A DNA stretch of 61,537 nt from Alteromonas profundi (GCF_010500865.1 NZ_JAAAWN010000027.1:1-61537); one strand, 5' to 3'; positions 8,344 through 18,552 are shown, counted from the stretch's first letter. Program-made: numbers and translations. The notes: generated by a model from the letters alone, not told the origin.

Positions 8344-11300
8344 ATGTTGACTAAAATGAGAGCATGGCGGTGTGCTGTGCTTATACTAGGCGCACTTGCC
8401 CTTACCGGATGTGGGGGCTCCGATGTAGAGCCCGGCTCAAATAGCTTACTTACTTGTGAAGTCCCTAACGTGCCTAACGCGCAGGGGACAGCGTGTGAAG
8501 CTCCGCCTCCTATTCAGTGTGACGCGCCTACTGTACCTAACGAGACCAACGATGCTTGTGTTGTAGGGGCCGACCCTACGTTGCCTGCTCCCGTGTTTAC
8601 CCCAGGCGAAACCCAAGCGGTACTTTATTACAACCGAGCGGCGGTAGATGCCGATAATTCATCAAACGATCCGGCCTATGAAGGTTGGAAGTTGCACACA
8701 TGGAATAATGATACCTGCGATGCTTATGCCGACGCTGATACTGATTGGGCAAGCGGTCGTCAACATACAGGTATAGATCCAAACTATGGCGCGTATTGGG
8801 TATTGGAGTTAAAGCCAGACTATGGAACATGCCATAACTTCATTATTCATAAGGGAACTGACGACGCTGGTAAAGAACTAGGCGGCGGTGATTTCCAAGC
8901 GTCATTAGTACAAGACGATGAAACCTTTGTAAGAATGAATTTTACCTTATCCGGTGAGCCTACACTTTTTGAATACCCTATTATGTCACTGGGGCCTCAA
9001 CCCGTTGATATCGATGGCTTCGCTGCCCATTGGTTAGACGCAAATACGCTGTTATGGGATGTATCTGATACTGTGGTAGAGGTAAAACTTCACTATTCCG
9101 CTGATGCCGACCTAGAAACGTCATTGGACGCAGGTCTTAATGGTACTGCAGTAGATTTAGCGGCCACAACACTGTCTGACGAGCAAATTGACCGGGCTCC
9201 TCATCTTAGCGCTATGCAAGCATGGGAAGGCGATTGGAGTTTAGAAGAAGCGAAAGCTGTACTGACCACGCAAGCGGTTCTTGCGGGTTATGATGCAGAC
9301 GGCGTGTTAGTCGCTGCTACAGGTATCCAAATAGCGAATGCCGTCGACGCTATTTATACCGAGGGTGAGAATGACGCAAATGAAGCCCAGTTAGGCGGCA
9401 TTTATACAGATGAAGGCATAACGGCCGCTGTGTGGGCTCCCACTGCGCAAAACGTTGACTTACTTTTATATACGCAAAGTAAAACGCTAAGCCAGCGTAT
9501 TGAGATGACAAAGGACGAGACCTCCGGCGTATGGCGTTATGAAGGCGATAACAGCCTTGACCGACAGCTTTACCGCTACGAAATTACCGTCTATCACCCT
9601 ATCACAGGGGCTGTTGAGACCTTATTGGTCACTGACCCGTATTCCGTTTCATTAACCACCAACGGCCGCTTTTCTCGTTTTGTTAATTTAAACGATGAAG
9701 ACCTTAAGCCGCAAGGCTGGGATACGCACGAGAGTCCGAGTATAGCCAATCCCGAAGATGCAGTAATTTATGAAGGGCATATACGCGATTTTAGTGTGCT
9801 TGACGCGTCAACTTCACAAGCCAATCGAGGGAAATACCTTGCGTTCACGGAGCAGGGGACCGCGCCCGTAGAACATCTTCAAAAATTAGTTGCCGCTGGG
9901 CTTAACTACTTCCACGTTTTGCCGGCTAACGATATTGCCACAATAGACGAGGATACCAGTAACACCGTAGATTTGTATGACACCGTTGATAACCTATGTC
10001 GCCTTAACGCAGAAGCTGCGGTGTGTGAGGAAGAAGACGGAAGTAGTTTATTAATTGATGTTTACAATAGCTATGATCCTCTCGCCGAGGCAGCGAAAGC
10101 GCAACAATTAACCAATGATCTTCGAGCGGTAGATACCTTTAACTGGGGTTACGATCCACATCATTTTAATGCGCCAGAAGGTAGCTATGCCTCAAGCGCA
10201 GAAGGTGTTGAGCGTATTATAGAAATGCGTGCCATGATTCAAGCGCTTCACGAAATGGGGCTACGCGTTGCGTTAGATGTGGTTTATAACCATACCAATG
10301 CCTCGGGAGTGTTCTCAAAGTCCGTGTTAGACAAAACAGTACCAGGCTACTACCACCGATATGAAGTGGATACAGGCGTGATTGTGAGGGAAACCTGCTG
10401 CGATGATACTGAGCCACGCAACGTTATGATGGAAAAGTTCATGGAAGATTCGCTTTTAATGTGGGCTGAGCATTATAAATATGACGCCTTTAGGTTCGAT
10501 ATTATGAGTCAGGCCACGAAAGACACTATGGTCCGACTTCGTGATGCGGTACAACAAATTGATGAAGACAACTATTTCTATGGCGAAGGTTGGACCAAAA
10601 TCGACCGAGGTTATGAACAGGCGAACCAACTCAATATGGCTGGTACCCAAATTGGGACGTACAATGACCGAATTCGTGAAGCAATACGCCAAGGAAACGT
10701 ATTTTCTCCTGACTCAGACGCGCTTTTAAGTGATCAAGACAAGGTAAAAATGGGCTTAACGGGAACACTAAAAGACTATGTACTTGAAACCTCATCTGGG
10801 GTAGCAAGTGCAACCAGTAATTTAGGTGGATACGCCGAAGACCCTGCTGATATTATCAACTATGTTTCAAAGCACGATAACGAGACCTTGTGGGATCAGC
10901 TTAACTACACCTTGCCCCATGATATTTCACTTAATCAGCGAGTACGTGCGCAAAATGTAGCTATGGGTATAAACCTTGTCTCTCAAGGGATCCCATTTTT
11001 ACAGATGGGTGGCGACATGCTGCGCTCAAAGTCTATGGATAGAAACACGTATGATTCCGGAGACTGGTTTAACTATGTTGATTTTACTTACCAAACCAAT
11101 AACTGGAACGTGGGACTACCTCCAGCCCAAGACAACGAAACCCGATGGGAAGAGATGGGGGAATTTATCTACGACCCTGAACGTGCAGCATCAATGGCTG
11201 ACATTATGTTTGCCTCTGATGTATTTAACGAATTACTGTCAATTCGTATGTCGAGCTCGCTGTTTAGGCTAACTACTTCTCAAGACATTATCGATAGAAT

Positions 11301-12675
11301 TGGTTTTCATAATATTGGTACTCGTCAGCAAAAAGGCCTCATTGCCATGAGTATCGATGATGGAATGGCTGCTGAGGGCGAAAGCCCTCGAGCAGACCTA
11401 GATCCTATGAATGATGCGTTAATGGTGGTGATAAATACCGGTTATGAAGAAAAGTCTATTACCGTAAATACGGCAACCGGATTTTCATTACATCCTACAC
11501 TGGTGAATTCTGTGGACAGCCATGTACGCGGGGCCAGCTTCATTGAAGGCGAAGACGGTAATGGCATATTTACAGTACCGGCAATGACAATAGCGGTATT
11601 TGTTAAACCTCAAAGCGGGGCGCAAGGCTATGGTTTGTCTGCTTATGCCACCTCAGGCGCGCCGGATGTGGTGCCCTATGGTGAAGTAACCGCCTATCTT
11701 CGTGGCGACATGAACGGTTGGTCCACCGATGACGCATTTGTCTATCAAGGCGACGGCATCTACACAGTAGCAGTGGCGCTGGAAGGTGGAACAACCTATG
11801 GCTTTAAGTTCGCGTCTGAGGATTGGTCTACGGTTAATTTCGGTGCACAAGACGGCGACGATGCAATGATGGTTGCTGAGGTGGAAAAAGTGCTTGCACG
11901 CACCAATACGAACTTGTCGTTCACCCCATCAATAGATGCAACCTACTTGTTTACTTTAGATGCAAGTGACAGCGAAGCGCCTGTTCTTCGGGTTGAGAAT
12001 GAAGAGCCCTATGTTGGAACAACCCTGTTCCTTCGTGGTGCAATGAACGAGTGGGGAACTGAGGATGCCTTCACTTACCTAGGCGGTAGAGTATATAGTT
12101 TCGCAAGGGACTTAGTGCCAGGTACCTATGAATTTAAGGTAGCCTCAGAAGATTGGGATACGGTTAATTTTGGTGCCATAAGCAGTGACGACGCAGACAC
12201 CAATATAGGTGCGGGCGAAACGAAAGCTGTCGCTCGCTCCAATGATAATCTCGTTTTAACCATAGATACCGCTGATCGCTATGTATTCGTCTTTGATGTT
12301 AGTGATAGCGAAGCCGCAACGCTGGGCGTCTATAAAGAAGCGTTTTGGGGGGACACTGAGGTATTTGTACGTGGAGGAATGAACGGCTGGGGGGCTGTTG
12401 ATAAATTTGTTTATCAAGGTGCAGGTGTTTATGCCGCTGATGTTGCGCTAAGTGCCGGGTCTATCGAGTTTAAAGTGGCGTCGGAAGATTGGGCGACTAT
12501 AAACCTTGGTAATCCTAATGAAGCCGCTTCAAACGAAGTGGTTGAAGGCACACCTAAGGTAGTTGCAGCAAGCAACAATAACCTGATGATGGATGTAACT
12601 ACAAGTGGCCTGTATGAGTTTAAAATTACCGGGCCGGATGGGGCTATGCCCTCGCTTACCGTTACCTTAAAATAG
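8344..12675 (+). CDS. large GH13 pullulanase-type lipoprotein with three C-terminal repeats
   Basis: This is a predicted surface or periplasmic lipoprotein that cleaves alpha-1,6 branches in starch, glycogen or pullulan. It has 1443 residues. A lipobox LTGC places the lipidated Cys at 23. A pullulanase-associated carbohydrate-binding region (KLHTWNNDTC) follows near 115. The GH13 barrel shows ALDVVYNHT (about 643), the nucleophile Asp in FRFDIM (about 719), the acid Glu in YGEGW (about 748) and the third Asp in SKHDNE (about 845). Three related modules of roughly 110 residues fill 1110-1443, each with a RGxMNxW start and a KxASEDW core. The ATG at 8344 is chosen over 8269 because AGGAG lies six bases before it and it begins the lipoprotein signal. 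It follows the second receptor and probably shares its transcript. Confidence 0.9.
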   Translation: MLTKMRAWRCAVLILGALALTGCGGSDVEPGSNSLLTCEVPNVPNAQGTACEAPPPIQCDAPTVPNETNDACVVGADPTLPAPVFTPGETQAVLYYNRAAVDADNSSNDPAYEGWKLHTWNNDTCDAYADADTDWASGRQHTGIDPNYGAYWVLELKPDYGTCHNFIIHKGTDDAGKELGGGDFQASLVQDDETFVRMNFTLSGEPTLFEYPIMSLGPQPVDIDGFAAHWLDANTLLWDVSDTVVEVKLHYSADADLETSLDAGLNGTAVDLAATTLSDEQIDRAPHLSAMQAWEGDWSLEEAKAVLTTQAVLAGYDADGVLVAATGIQIANAVDAIYTEGENDANEAQLGGIYTDEGITAAVWAPTAQNVDLLLYTQSKTLSQRIEMTKDETSGVWRYEGDNSLDRQLYRYEITVYHPITGAVETLLVTDPYSVSLTTNGRFSRFVNLNDEDLKPQGWDTHESPSIANPEDAVIYEGHIRDFSVLDASTSQANRGKYLAFTEQGTAPVEHLQKLVAAGLNYFHVLPANDIATIDEDTSNTVDLYDTVDNLCRLNAEAAVCEEEDGSSLLIDVYNSYDPLAEAAKAQQLTNDLRAVDTFNWGYDPHHFNAPEGSYASSAEGVERIIEMRAMIQALHEMGLRVALDVVYNHTNASGVFSKSVLDKTVPGYYHRYEVDTGVIVRETCCDDTEPRNVMMEKFMEDSLLMWAEHYKYDAFRFDIMSQATKDTMVRLRDAVQQIDEDNYFYGEGWTKIDRGYEQANQLNMAGTQIGTYNDRIREAIRQGNVFSPDSDALLSDQDKVKMGLTGTLKDYVLETSSGVASATSNLGGYAEDPADIINYVSKHDNETLWDQLNYTLPHDISLNQRVRAQNVAMGINLVSQGIPFLQMGGDMLRSKSMDRNTYDSGDWFNYVDFTYQTNNWNVGLPPAQDNETRWEEMGEFIYDPERAASMADIMFASDVFNELLSIRMSSSLFRLTTSQDIIDRIGFHNIGTRQQKGLIAMSIDDGMAAEGESPRADLDPMNDALMVVINTGYEEKSITVNTATGFSLHPTLVNSVDSHVRGASFIEGEDGNGIFTVPAMTIAVFVKPQSGAQGYGLSAYATSGAPDVVPYGEVTAYLRGDMNGWSTDDAFVYQGDGIYTVAVALEGGTTYGFKFASEDWSTVNFGAQDGDDAMMVAEVEKVLARTNTNLSFTPSIDATYLFTLDASDSEAPVLRVENEEPYVGTTLFLRGAMNEWGTEDAFTYLGGRVYSFARDLVPGTYEFKVASEDWDTVNFGAISSDDADTNIGAGETKAVARSNDNLVLTIDTADRYVFVFDVSDSEAATLGVYKEAFWGDTEVFVRGGMNGWGAVDKFVYQGAGVYAADVALSAGSIEFKVASEDWATINLGNPNEAASNEVVEGTPKVVAASNNNLMMDVTTSGLYEFKITGPDGAMPSLTVTLK

Positions 12676-12710
12676 GGCATTCCTTAAGGGAAATAGCAAT
12701 ATGTACACAT

Positions 12711-12738
12711 AAAACCGCGGCATGCCGCGGTTTTTTTT
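12711..12738 (+). terminator. strong terminator after the pullulanase gene
   Basis: AAAACCGCGG and CCGCGGTTTTTTTT form a GC-rich stem with a short CATG loop and eight T residues. It ends the receptor-pullulanase unit. Confidence 0.92.
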
Positions 12739-12960
12739 GGCTTATAAAAACGTTGTCAGCTTACTTCGCCATTTTAGCAGACTGTAAAGCGATACATATT
12801 TACATTGTTGTATGAATCTTGCACGAATTTACAGGACATTCAATTGTTGTCGCGAACGTGCTTGTTAGTTCAAAATTTCGTAGGTGCCGTATGAGTGGAA
12901 AAAAACCGAAGTGATCTAATTGCGGCCAATACGCGAACATAACGAGGAAAGGAGATTCAG

Positions 12961-13800
12961 ATGAAGCGCGCACTAGTTGTTGAAGGAGGCGCCATGCGCG
13001 GCATATTTGCCGCAGGCGTGCTCGATAAGTTTATGGAACAAGAGTATTACCCCTTCGATTTTGCTGTAGGGGTATCAGCGGGTGCCACCAATTTATCCAC
13101 CTATGTGTCTTCTATGCCTGGTTTAAGCAAAACCATCGTCATGCAGTACGCTACGAAGCGCGAATTTTTCAGCCCCTTACGATTTATTAAGGGCGGCCAC
13201 ATGACCGATGTTCACTGGTTGTGGCATCACTCGAAGAAATCATTAGGTATACCGGGGCCAAGCAAAGGGGCAAAAATGCCGCTCTATGTAGGGATAACCA
13301 ATGTTGATACCGGCGAATGCGAATACCTATTGGCTACCGAAGACAATGTAGATAGTTTAATGGTGGCCTCCTGTGCGCTTCCCACGGCCTTTCGCGAGCA
13401 ACCTATTATTGAAGGTGCCCGCTATGTTGACGGCGGCGTAGCCGATGCCATACCGGTGAAACAGGCATACGACATGGGCGCGCGGGATATTACCGTAGTG
13501 CTCTCTCAGCCGAAGGGGTTTATCAAGCCTGAAGTAAAATCTGTTTGGTTAATGGAGAAAATGTACGGTACGCAGCCTGCGTTATTAGAAAAAATTCTAC
13601 AGCGCGCCACTATTTATAACGAAACTCTGGCCTTCTTATCGGATCCGCCGAGCGACTGCCGCCTATCCATTATTGCCCCCGATGAAGCATTTTGCGTAAA
13701 AAGACTCACCATGGATAAGCGAAAATTACTCAAGGGTTATGCACAAGGGAGAAGAATGGCCCGCAGGGCAATGAAGTTAAATGTGGCGATGGCGGGTTAG
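12961..13800 (+). CDS. patatin-like phospholipase (YjjU-type)
   Basis: This is a predicted acyl hydrolase using a Ser-Asp dyad. Seen in 279 residues: the oxyanion-hole motif EGGAMRG (8-14), the nucleophile elbow GVSAG with Ser39, and the DGG motif with Asp near 157. There is no signal peptide or membrane segment, so it is probably cytoplasmic or peripheral. AGGAAAGGAG just before the ATG is a strong ribosome binding site. It lacks the 14-bp operator of its neighbours and follows a strong terminator, so it is an independent unit inserted in the glucan locus. Its substrate is not indicated by context. Confidence 0.88.
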   Translation: MKRALVVEGGAMRGIFAAGVLDKFMEQEYYPFDFAVGVSAGATNLSTYVSSMPGLSKTIVMQYATKREFFSPLRFIKGGHMTDVHWLWHHSKKSLGIPGPSKGAKMPLYVGITNVDTGECEYLLATEDNVDSLMVASCALPTAFREQPIIEGARYVDGGVADAIPVKQAYDMGARDITVVLSQPKGFIKPEVKSVWLMEKMYGTQPALLEKILQRATIYNETLAFLSDPPSDCRLSIIAPDEAFCVKRLTMDKRKLLKGYAQGRRMARRAMKLNVAMAG

Positions 13801-13907
13801 CAAACAACCCATTGATGACCACGTTTGTAAATTGTATATAGATGCTGTTGCTATTTAGTGGCACTATCGCGCTTTTATAATAGTTTATTAAAAGGTAGCG
13901 GTAGCAA

Positions 13908-14414
13908 GTGCAACTTAAAAAACAGCAAATCAGCCTTGGCTTAGTGAACCCTAAAAATCCCGTCAACGTTGCGTCTATTTTACGTGCAGCAGGATGTTAC
14001 GGCGTCGCAAGTGTATTTTACACTGGCCAACGCTATCGTTTTGCAAAAGATTTTAACGCAGACACGAAGGCCTTTCATAAGGTTATACCCACAGTGGGGG
14101 TAGATGATTTAAAAGATGTTGTGCCCACCGGGGCATCTGTCGTCGCCATTGAATTAGTGGAAGGGGCTACTCCTTTACCTGAATTTGAACATCCAGAAAA
14201 TGCGTTTTATATCCTTGGACCTGAAGACGGCAGTATTAATAGCGAAACGCTGGCGTGGTGCGACCACGTCGTTTACGTTCCCACCTATTCGTGTATGAAC
14301 TTAGCCGCCACCGCGAACGTGCTTTTGTATGATAGGTTAGCAAAATCCGACTATGCCAAAGGCAACGCGTTAATTAGGCAAAGTAGAGATACGAACAACC
14401 GAACTAAGATTTAG
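13908..14414 (+). CDS. SpoU/TrmH-family RNA 2'-O-methyltransferase
   Basis: This is a small SPOUT-fold methyltransferase of 168 residues. Seen: motif 1, NPVNVASILRAAG (about 18-30), with the Asn and Arg typical of 2'-O-ribose methyltransferases. Motif 2 is FYILGPEDGSI and motif 3 is the SAM knot segment VYVPTYSCMNLAATAN with NLAA. It starts at GTG 13908. The upstream AAAGG is a weak and rather distant binding site, but the protein begins directly with the fold, as relatives do. It lacks the N-terminal extension of TrmH or RlmB, and the exact target RNA cannot be told. It is unrelated to the glucan genes around it. Confidence 0.85.
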   Translation: MQLKKQQISLGLVNPKNPVNVASILRAAGCYGVASVFYTGQRYRFAKDFNADTKAFHKVIPTVGVDDLKDVVPTGASVVAIELVEGATPLPEFEHPENAFYILGPEDGSINSETLAWCDHVVYVPTYSCMNLAATANVLLYDRLAKSDYAKGNALIRQSRDTNNRTKI

Positions 14415-14427
14415 CGGCGGACACCTC

Positions 14428-14441
14428 TGAATACGTATGCA
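14428..14441 (+). promoter_or_regulatory. LacI-type operator, site 3 (TGAATACGTATGCA)
   Basis: This is the same 14-mer, 64 bases before the amylase ATG at 14506 and just after the methyltransferase stop. The flank differs from sites 1, 2 and 4 (it continues TG and not G). Confidence 0.8.
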
Positions 14442-14505
14442 TGTTTTTTAACATCTATTTAACGCGTATCCTGTGTGTATTGCTAACTAATTAACGTTTT
14501 CTGCT

Positions 14506-16419
14506 ATGTTAACATTACCTTTGTCTACCCGCGGTATTATGCGAATGTTGCCTATACTGTGCTTTTCCCTAACCGCTTGTCATAGCGAGCCTCCTGTGTC
14601 TAATGCGCAACCTTCACTTAGCAACACAAGTTCCATTGAAACCCGTGCGCAAATTAATCGCGAAGCCAGCAAGCCTGTGGTATATCAAGTGTTTACTCGT
14701 TTGTTTGGAAATACCAATACCACCAATGCGCCATGGGGAACCCGAGATGAAAACGGGGTAGGTAAATTTGCTGATTTCACGCCGCAAGCGCTGGCAAGTA
14801 TTAAAGCGTTAGGTACTACGCACATTTGGTACACGGGTGTGCCACACCATGCGCTGGTGACAGACTATTCTGCCTATGGCATTGAAAATGACGATCCTGA
14901 CGTAATAAAGGGGCGGGCAGGCTCTCCTTATGCGGTGAAAGATTATTATAACGTAAATCCGGATCTCGCCTTAGACGTCGCTAATCGCTTAGATGAGTTC
15001 GAAGCCCTTATTGCGCGCACGCACGCCCAAGGAATGAAAGTGATTATCGATATCGTACCTAACCATGTGGCACGTCACTATCATTCCCTCTCTGCTTTGC
15101 CCGGCGTCGAGGATTTTGGCGCGCATGATGACACAGGTGTAGCTTACGCGAGGGATAATAATTTTTACTATGTTGTCGATAAGGCGTTTTTGGTGCCACA
15201 GGCAAAAGACTATTCTCCCTTAGGTGGCAAGCCCCATCCTCTCGTTGACGGCAAATTCGATGAAAACCCCGCCAAATGGACCGGCAATGGCGCAAGAACA
15301 GCGCAGCCAGATAGTAATGATTGGTATGAAACCGTAAAAGTAAACTATGGGGTAAGGCCCGACGGTAGCTATGACTTTCCAAGGTTGCCTGCCCAATACG
15401 CAGATAAATCCTACCAAGCGCACAGAGAATTTTGGCAACACAAAAACTTACCCGATTCTTGGTACAAGTTTAGAGATATCGCACTGTATTGGTTAGATAA
15501 AGGAGTGGACGGTTTTCGCTATGATATGGCTGAAATGGTGCCAGTGGAGTTTTGGTCTTTCTTAAATAGCACCATTAAACAGCATAACCCAGACGCATTT
15601 TTACTGGCTGAAGTTTATCAGCCCGAAAAATATCGCGACTATATTTATTTGGGCAAAATGGATTACCTTTACGATAAGGTTGGGTTTTACGATACGTTAA
15701 AGTCGATTATGCAAGGCCAGGGGAAGGTGAGTGATTTGGTATCGGTACATAATGAGGTTAGCGATATTGCCGAGCATATGCTGCACTTTTTAGAAAACCA
15801 TGACGAACAACGTATAGCAAGCCCTGAATTCGCTGGCAACGCTGAAAAAGGGAAACCCGCGATGGCGGTAAGCGCGCTGATAAGTGCCTCGCCCACCTTG
15901 CTCTATTTTGGCCAAGATGTGGGAGAAGATGGCAGTGAAGATATGGGCTTTGGCAAGCCTAGTAGAACCACAATATTCGATTACGCAGGGGTTCCCGCTC
16001 ACCAACGCTGGATGAATAATGGGAAATTTGATGGCGGCCAATCTACCCCAGATGAACGAGCGTTACGTAAGTTTTATAGGCAAATTATGGCTATCGCTAC
16101 TACTGAACCTGCTATCAACGGAGCATTTATAAGCTTACATGATAGTAATTTGCAACATAGCGATGCCTATTCACAGCAACAGTTCGCCTTTGCGCGCAAA
16201 CAAGGTAAGCATGGTTTTATCGTTGTAGCCAACTTTGCAGATACGCCAGTGAAAGACTTTACCCTTGTGTTGGCGCACAATGTTATCGAAAGTAACCAGC
16301 CCCGTGTAACACTTTCTCCGCTTCTATCCCATGGGTCTTTATCGGCAACGCGCAAAGGTAATAACTACCAGGCAACTATGTCTCTTGCGCCTCTTGAAAC
16401 CAAAGTTTATAAATTTTAA
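14506..16419 (+). CDS. GH13 alpha-amylase family lipoprotein
   Basis: This is a predicted alpha-glucan hydrolase anchored by lipid. The 637 residues open with a lipoprotein signal whose lipobox LTAC puts the lipidated Cys at 25; ATG 14539 would also keep a short signal. The GH13 motifs are VIIDIVPNHV, the nucleophile Asp in FRYDMAEM (about 339), the acid Glu in LLAEVYQ (about 368) and the third Asp in ENHDEQR (about 433). A C-terminal beta domain completes the protein. Operator site 3 lies 64 bases upstream. The next gene begins 228 bases on with its own operator, so this is probably a single-gene unit of the same regulon. Amylase versus maltodextrin-hydrolase specificity cannot be fixed from motifs alone. 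Confidence 0.9.
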   Translation: MLTLPLSTRGIMRMLPILCFSLTACHSEPPVSNAQPSLSNTSSIETRAQINREASKPVVYQVFTRLFGNTNTTNAPWGTRDENGVGKFADFTPQALASIKALGTTHIWYTGVPHHALVTDYSAYGIENDDPDVIKGRAGSPYAVKDYYNVNPDLALDVANRLDEFEALIARTHAQGMKVIIDIVPNHVARHYHSLSALPGVEDFGAHDDTGVAYARDNNFYYVVDKAFLVPQAKDYSPLGGKPHPLVDGKFDENPAKWTGNGARTAQPDSNDWYETVKVNYGVRPDGSYDFPRLPAQYADKSYQAHREFWQHKNLPDSWYKFRDIALYWLDKGVDGFRYDMAEMVPVEFWSFLNSTIKQHNPDAFLLAEVYQPEKYRDYIYLGKMDYLYDKVGFYDTLKSIMQGQGKVSDLVSVHNEVSDIAEHMLHFLENHDEQRIASPEFAGNAEKGKPAMAVSALISASPTLLYFGQDVGEDGSEDMGFGKPSRTTIFDYAGVPAHQRWMNNGKFDGGQSTPDERALRKFYRQIMAIATTEPAINGAFISLHDSNLQHSDAYSQQQFAFARKQGKHGFIVVANFADTPVKDFTLVLAHNVIESNQPRVTLSPLLSHGSLSATRKGNNYQATMSLAPLETKVYKF

Positions 16420-16466
16420 CCGCAATTATTGGTGTGAAAATGTTCGACTGCGCCCCTAAAGGGGCG

Positions 16467-16480
16467 TGAATACGTATGCA
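16467..16480 (+). promoter_or_regulatory. LacI-type operator, site 4 (TGAATACGTATGCA)
   Basis: This is the fourth identical copy, with a flank resembling sites 1 and 2 (CAG and, a few bases on, CATTG). It precedes the cyclomaltodextrinase-MFS-amylase operon. Confidence 0.8.
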
Positions 16481-16647
16481 GTGCATTGGTAACACGAATA
16501 AGGAAGGGTAGTATCTGTAAACTAGTTGTTAACGTAATGTCTAATTACCACGAGGCTGTTGTGTTCGGTATATATCTCACTGCAAAAAAAGCACAAACAC
16601 ATTTTAACTTGCGCCAAAATCTGTTTTTTCGAAAAAATAGTTTTCCT

Positions 16648-18552
16648 ATGTCAGTTAAAGCCGCTGTGTGTGTTTCAACTCTGCTGTCAACCTTTGCGGT
16701 AATTGCAAAAGACACGGTTGAGGTTTATCCACCAAACTGGTGGGCCGGTATGGCTTCAGCTGAGGTTGAACTTATGCTACACGGCGATGGTATTGCTGAT
16801 GATACTGTTTTACTTAATGCCGAAAACGTTAAAGTGAGCAAGGTGGCTGCCTTAGACAGTGATAACTACTTATTCGTTACCCTAAATACTGAAGGCGCAC
16901 ACGCCCAAACCTTCGAATTGACGATAAATGATGCCGACGGCAGTAGCCGGAGTATTGATTATCAGTTAAAAGCACGTACCGAAGGCGCAAAAGAGCGCCA
17001 TGGTTTCGATCCTACGGACGCCATTTATTTACTTACCCCTGACCGGTTTGCCAATGGTAATCGCCATAATGACAATATTAAAGGGTATAAAGACAAGTTA
17101 GCACGCAAAGACAAAGGCGGACGGCATGGCGGTGACATTGAGGGTATTATCGAACATATAGACTATATTAGTGAGATGGGCTTTACCCAGATATGGTCGA
17201 TGCCGCTGCTTGAAAACAATATGGATGCGTATAGCTATCATGGCTACGCTATAACCGACTACTATCAAATTGACCCCAGATACGGCAGCAATAGCGATTA
17301 TGTTACGCTAAGTAAAAAAGCCAAAGCGGCTGGGGTGGGCGTAATTATGGACATGGTGCTAAACCACGTAGGAAGTGAGCATCCGTGGATGAACGATACG
17401 CCTTCTGATGATTGGTTTAATAACCAAGGTAACTTTGTTGGCACCACACACCGTCGAGAAGCTTTGCACGATCCCCATGCTATAGAAAGCGATATTCGAG
17501 GGTTTAGTGATGGTTGGTTTGTACCTACTATGCCCGACTTAAACCAACGAAATCCTCATCTAGCAACCTATCTCATTCAAAATGCTATCTGGTGGGTAGA
17601 ATATGCGCAATTAAGCGGTATTCGGGTGGATACCTACTCCTATCCAGATAAAGCATTCTTGGCAAAATGGACACAGCGTATTACGCAAGAATACCCAAAC
17701 CTTAATATCGTTGGTGAAGAATGGACCATTAATCCAGCGATTACTGCGTATTGGCAAGCTGGTAGCCAAAGGTACGACAATTACGCCAGTGCGCTACCGT
17801 CGGTGATGGATTTCCCCTTACAAGATGCGCTTGTAAAAGGGCTCAATGAACCTGAAGGGTGGGGCACAGGGTTAGTGAATATTTATCAAACCCTCGCCAA
17901 CGATTTTTTATATGGTGCACCCAACAACCTGGTCGTGTTTGCCGATAACCACGATATGAGCCGAATTTATACTCAAGTCAATCATGATCTTAACAAGTGG
18001 AATATGGCCATGACCTTTTTTCTTACGGTGCGAGGCATTCCACAAGTTTTTTACGGTAGCGAAATACTCATGCAAAATGAAGGGAGTGAAGATCACGGTG
18101 TTATAAGAAGTGACTTTGCTGGTGGTTGGCCAGACAATAAACAGAAAAGTGCATTTACTGGCAAAGGGTTAAGTGACGACGAACGTTGGGCGCAACAGCG
18201 TATAAAGGCATTGTTGGCATTAAGAAAGCAATTTCCTGCGCTATTTACCGGCGCGTTTAAACACTATGCACCTAAAGCGGGAACCTATACCTATTTTAGG
18301 ACTTCAGACGTACCCGGCGCCCCTAGGCTAATGGTTATTTTAAATAAAGGGCAAAAGCAAAGCGACACGAACACACATAGTAGCGCTTCAACGAATGACC
18401 GCGTAAAGCCAACGCAAGTGCCACTGACTCAATACAGTGAGATGCTTAAAGGGTACAGTAAATTAGAGCGCGTAAGTGATGGGGCAGTGTTTAATGTTAA
18501 TGATACGCTAACCCTTGACCCCATGTCGGCCCAGATTTTTGTGGTTCGATAA
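16648..18552 (+). CDS. cyclomaltodextrinase/neopullulanase-type GH13 enzyme, secreted to periplasm
   Basis: This is predicted to hydrolyse maltodextrins or cyclic dextrins in the periplasm. From ATG 16648 the 634-residue protein has a signal peptide ending near AVIA. Next comes an N-terminal beta domain of the cyclomaltodextrinase type (VEVYPPNWWAGM), then the barrel: MDMVLNHVG, the nucleophile Asp in IRVDTY (328), the acid Glu in VGEEW (357) and the third Asp in DNHDMSR (436). The longer frame from TTG 16486 begins six bases after the operator and adds a non-signal-like stretch. ATG 16537 is a second alternative, and none has a clear ribosome binding site. It heads an operon with the permease (41 bases on) and another amylase. 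Confidence 0.9.
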   Translation: MSVKAAVCVSTLLSTFAVIAKDTVEVYPPNWWAGMASAEVELMLHGDGIADDTVLLNAENVKVSKVAALDSDNYLFVTLNTEGAHAQTFELTINDADGSSRSIDYQLKARTEGAKERHGFDPTDAIYLLTPDRFANGNRHNDNIKGYKDKLARKDKGGRHGGDIEGIIEHIDYISEMGFTQIWSMPLLENNMDAYSYHGYAITDYYQIDPRYGSNSDYVTLSKKAKAAGVGVIMDMVLNHVGSEHPWMNDTPSDDWFNNQGNFVGTTHRREALHDPHAIESDIRGFSDGWFVPTMPDLNQRNPHLATYLIQNAIWWVEYAQLSGIRVDTYSYPDKAFLAKWTQRITQEYPNLNIVGEEWTINPAITAYWQAGSQRYDNYASALPSVMDFPLQDALVKGLNEPEGWGTGLVNIYQTLANDFLYGAPNNLVVFADNHDMSRIYTQVNHDLNKWNMAMTFFLTVRGIPQVFYGSEILMQNEGSEDHGVIRSDFAGGWPDNKQKSAFTGKGLSDDERWAQQRIKALLALRKQFPALFTGAFKHYAPKAGTYTYFRTSDVPGAPRLMVILNKGQKQSDTNTHSSASTNDRVKPTQVPLTQYSEMLKGYSKLERVSDGAVFNVNDTLTLDPMSAQIFVVR

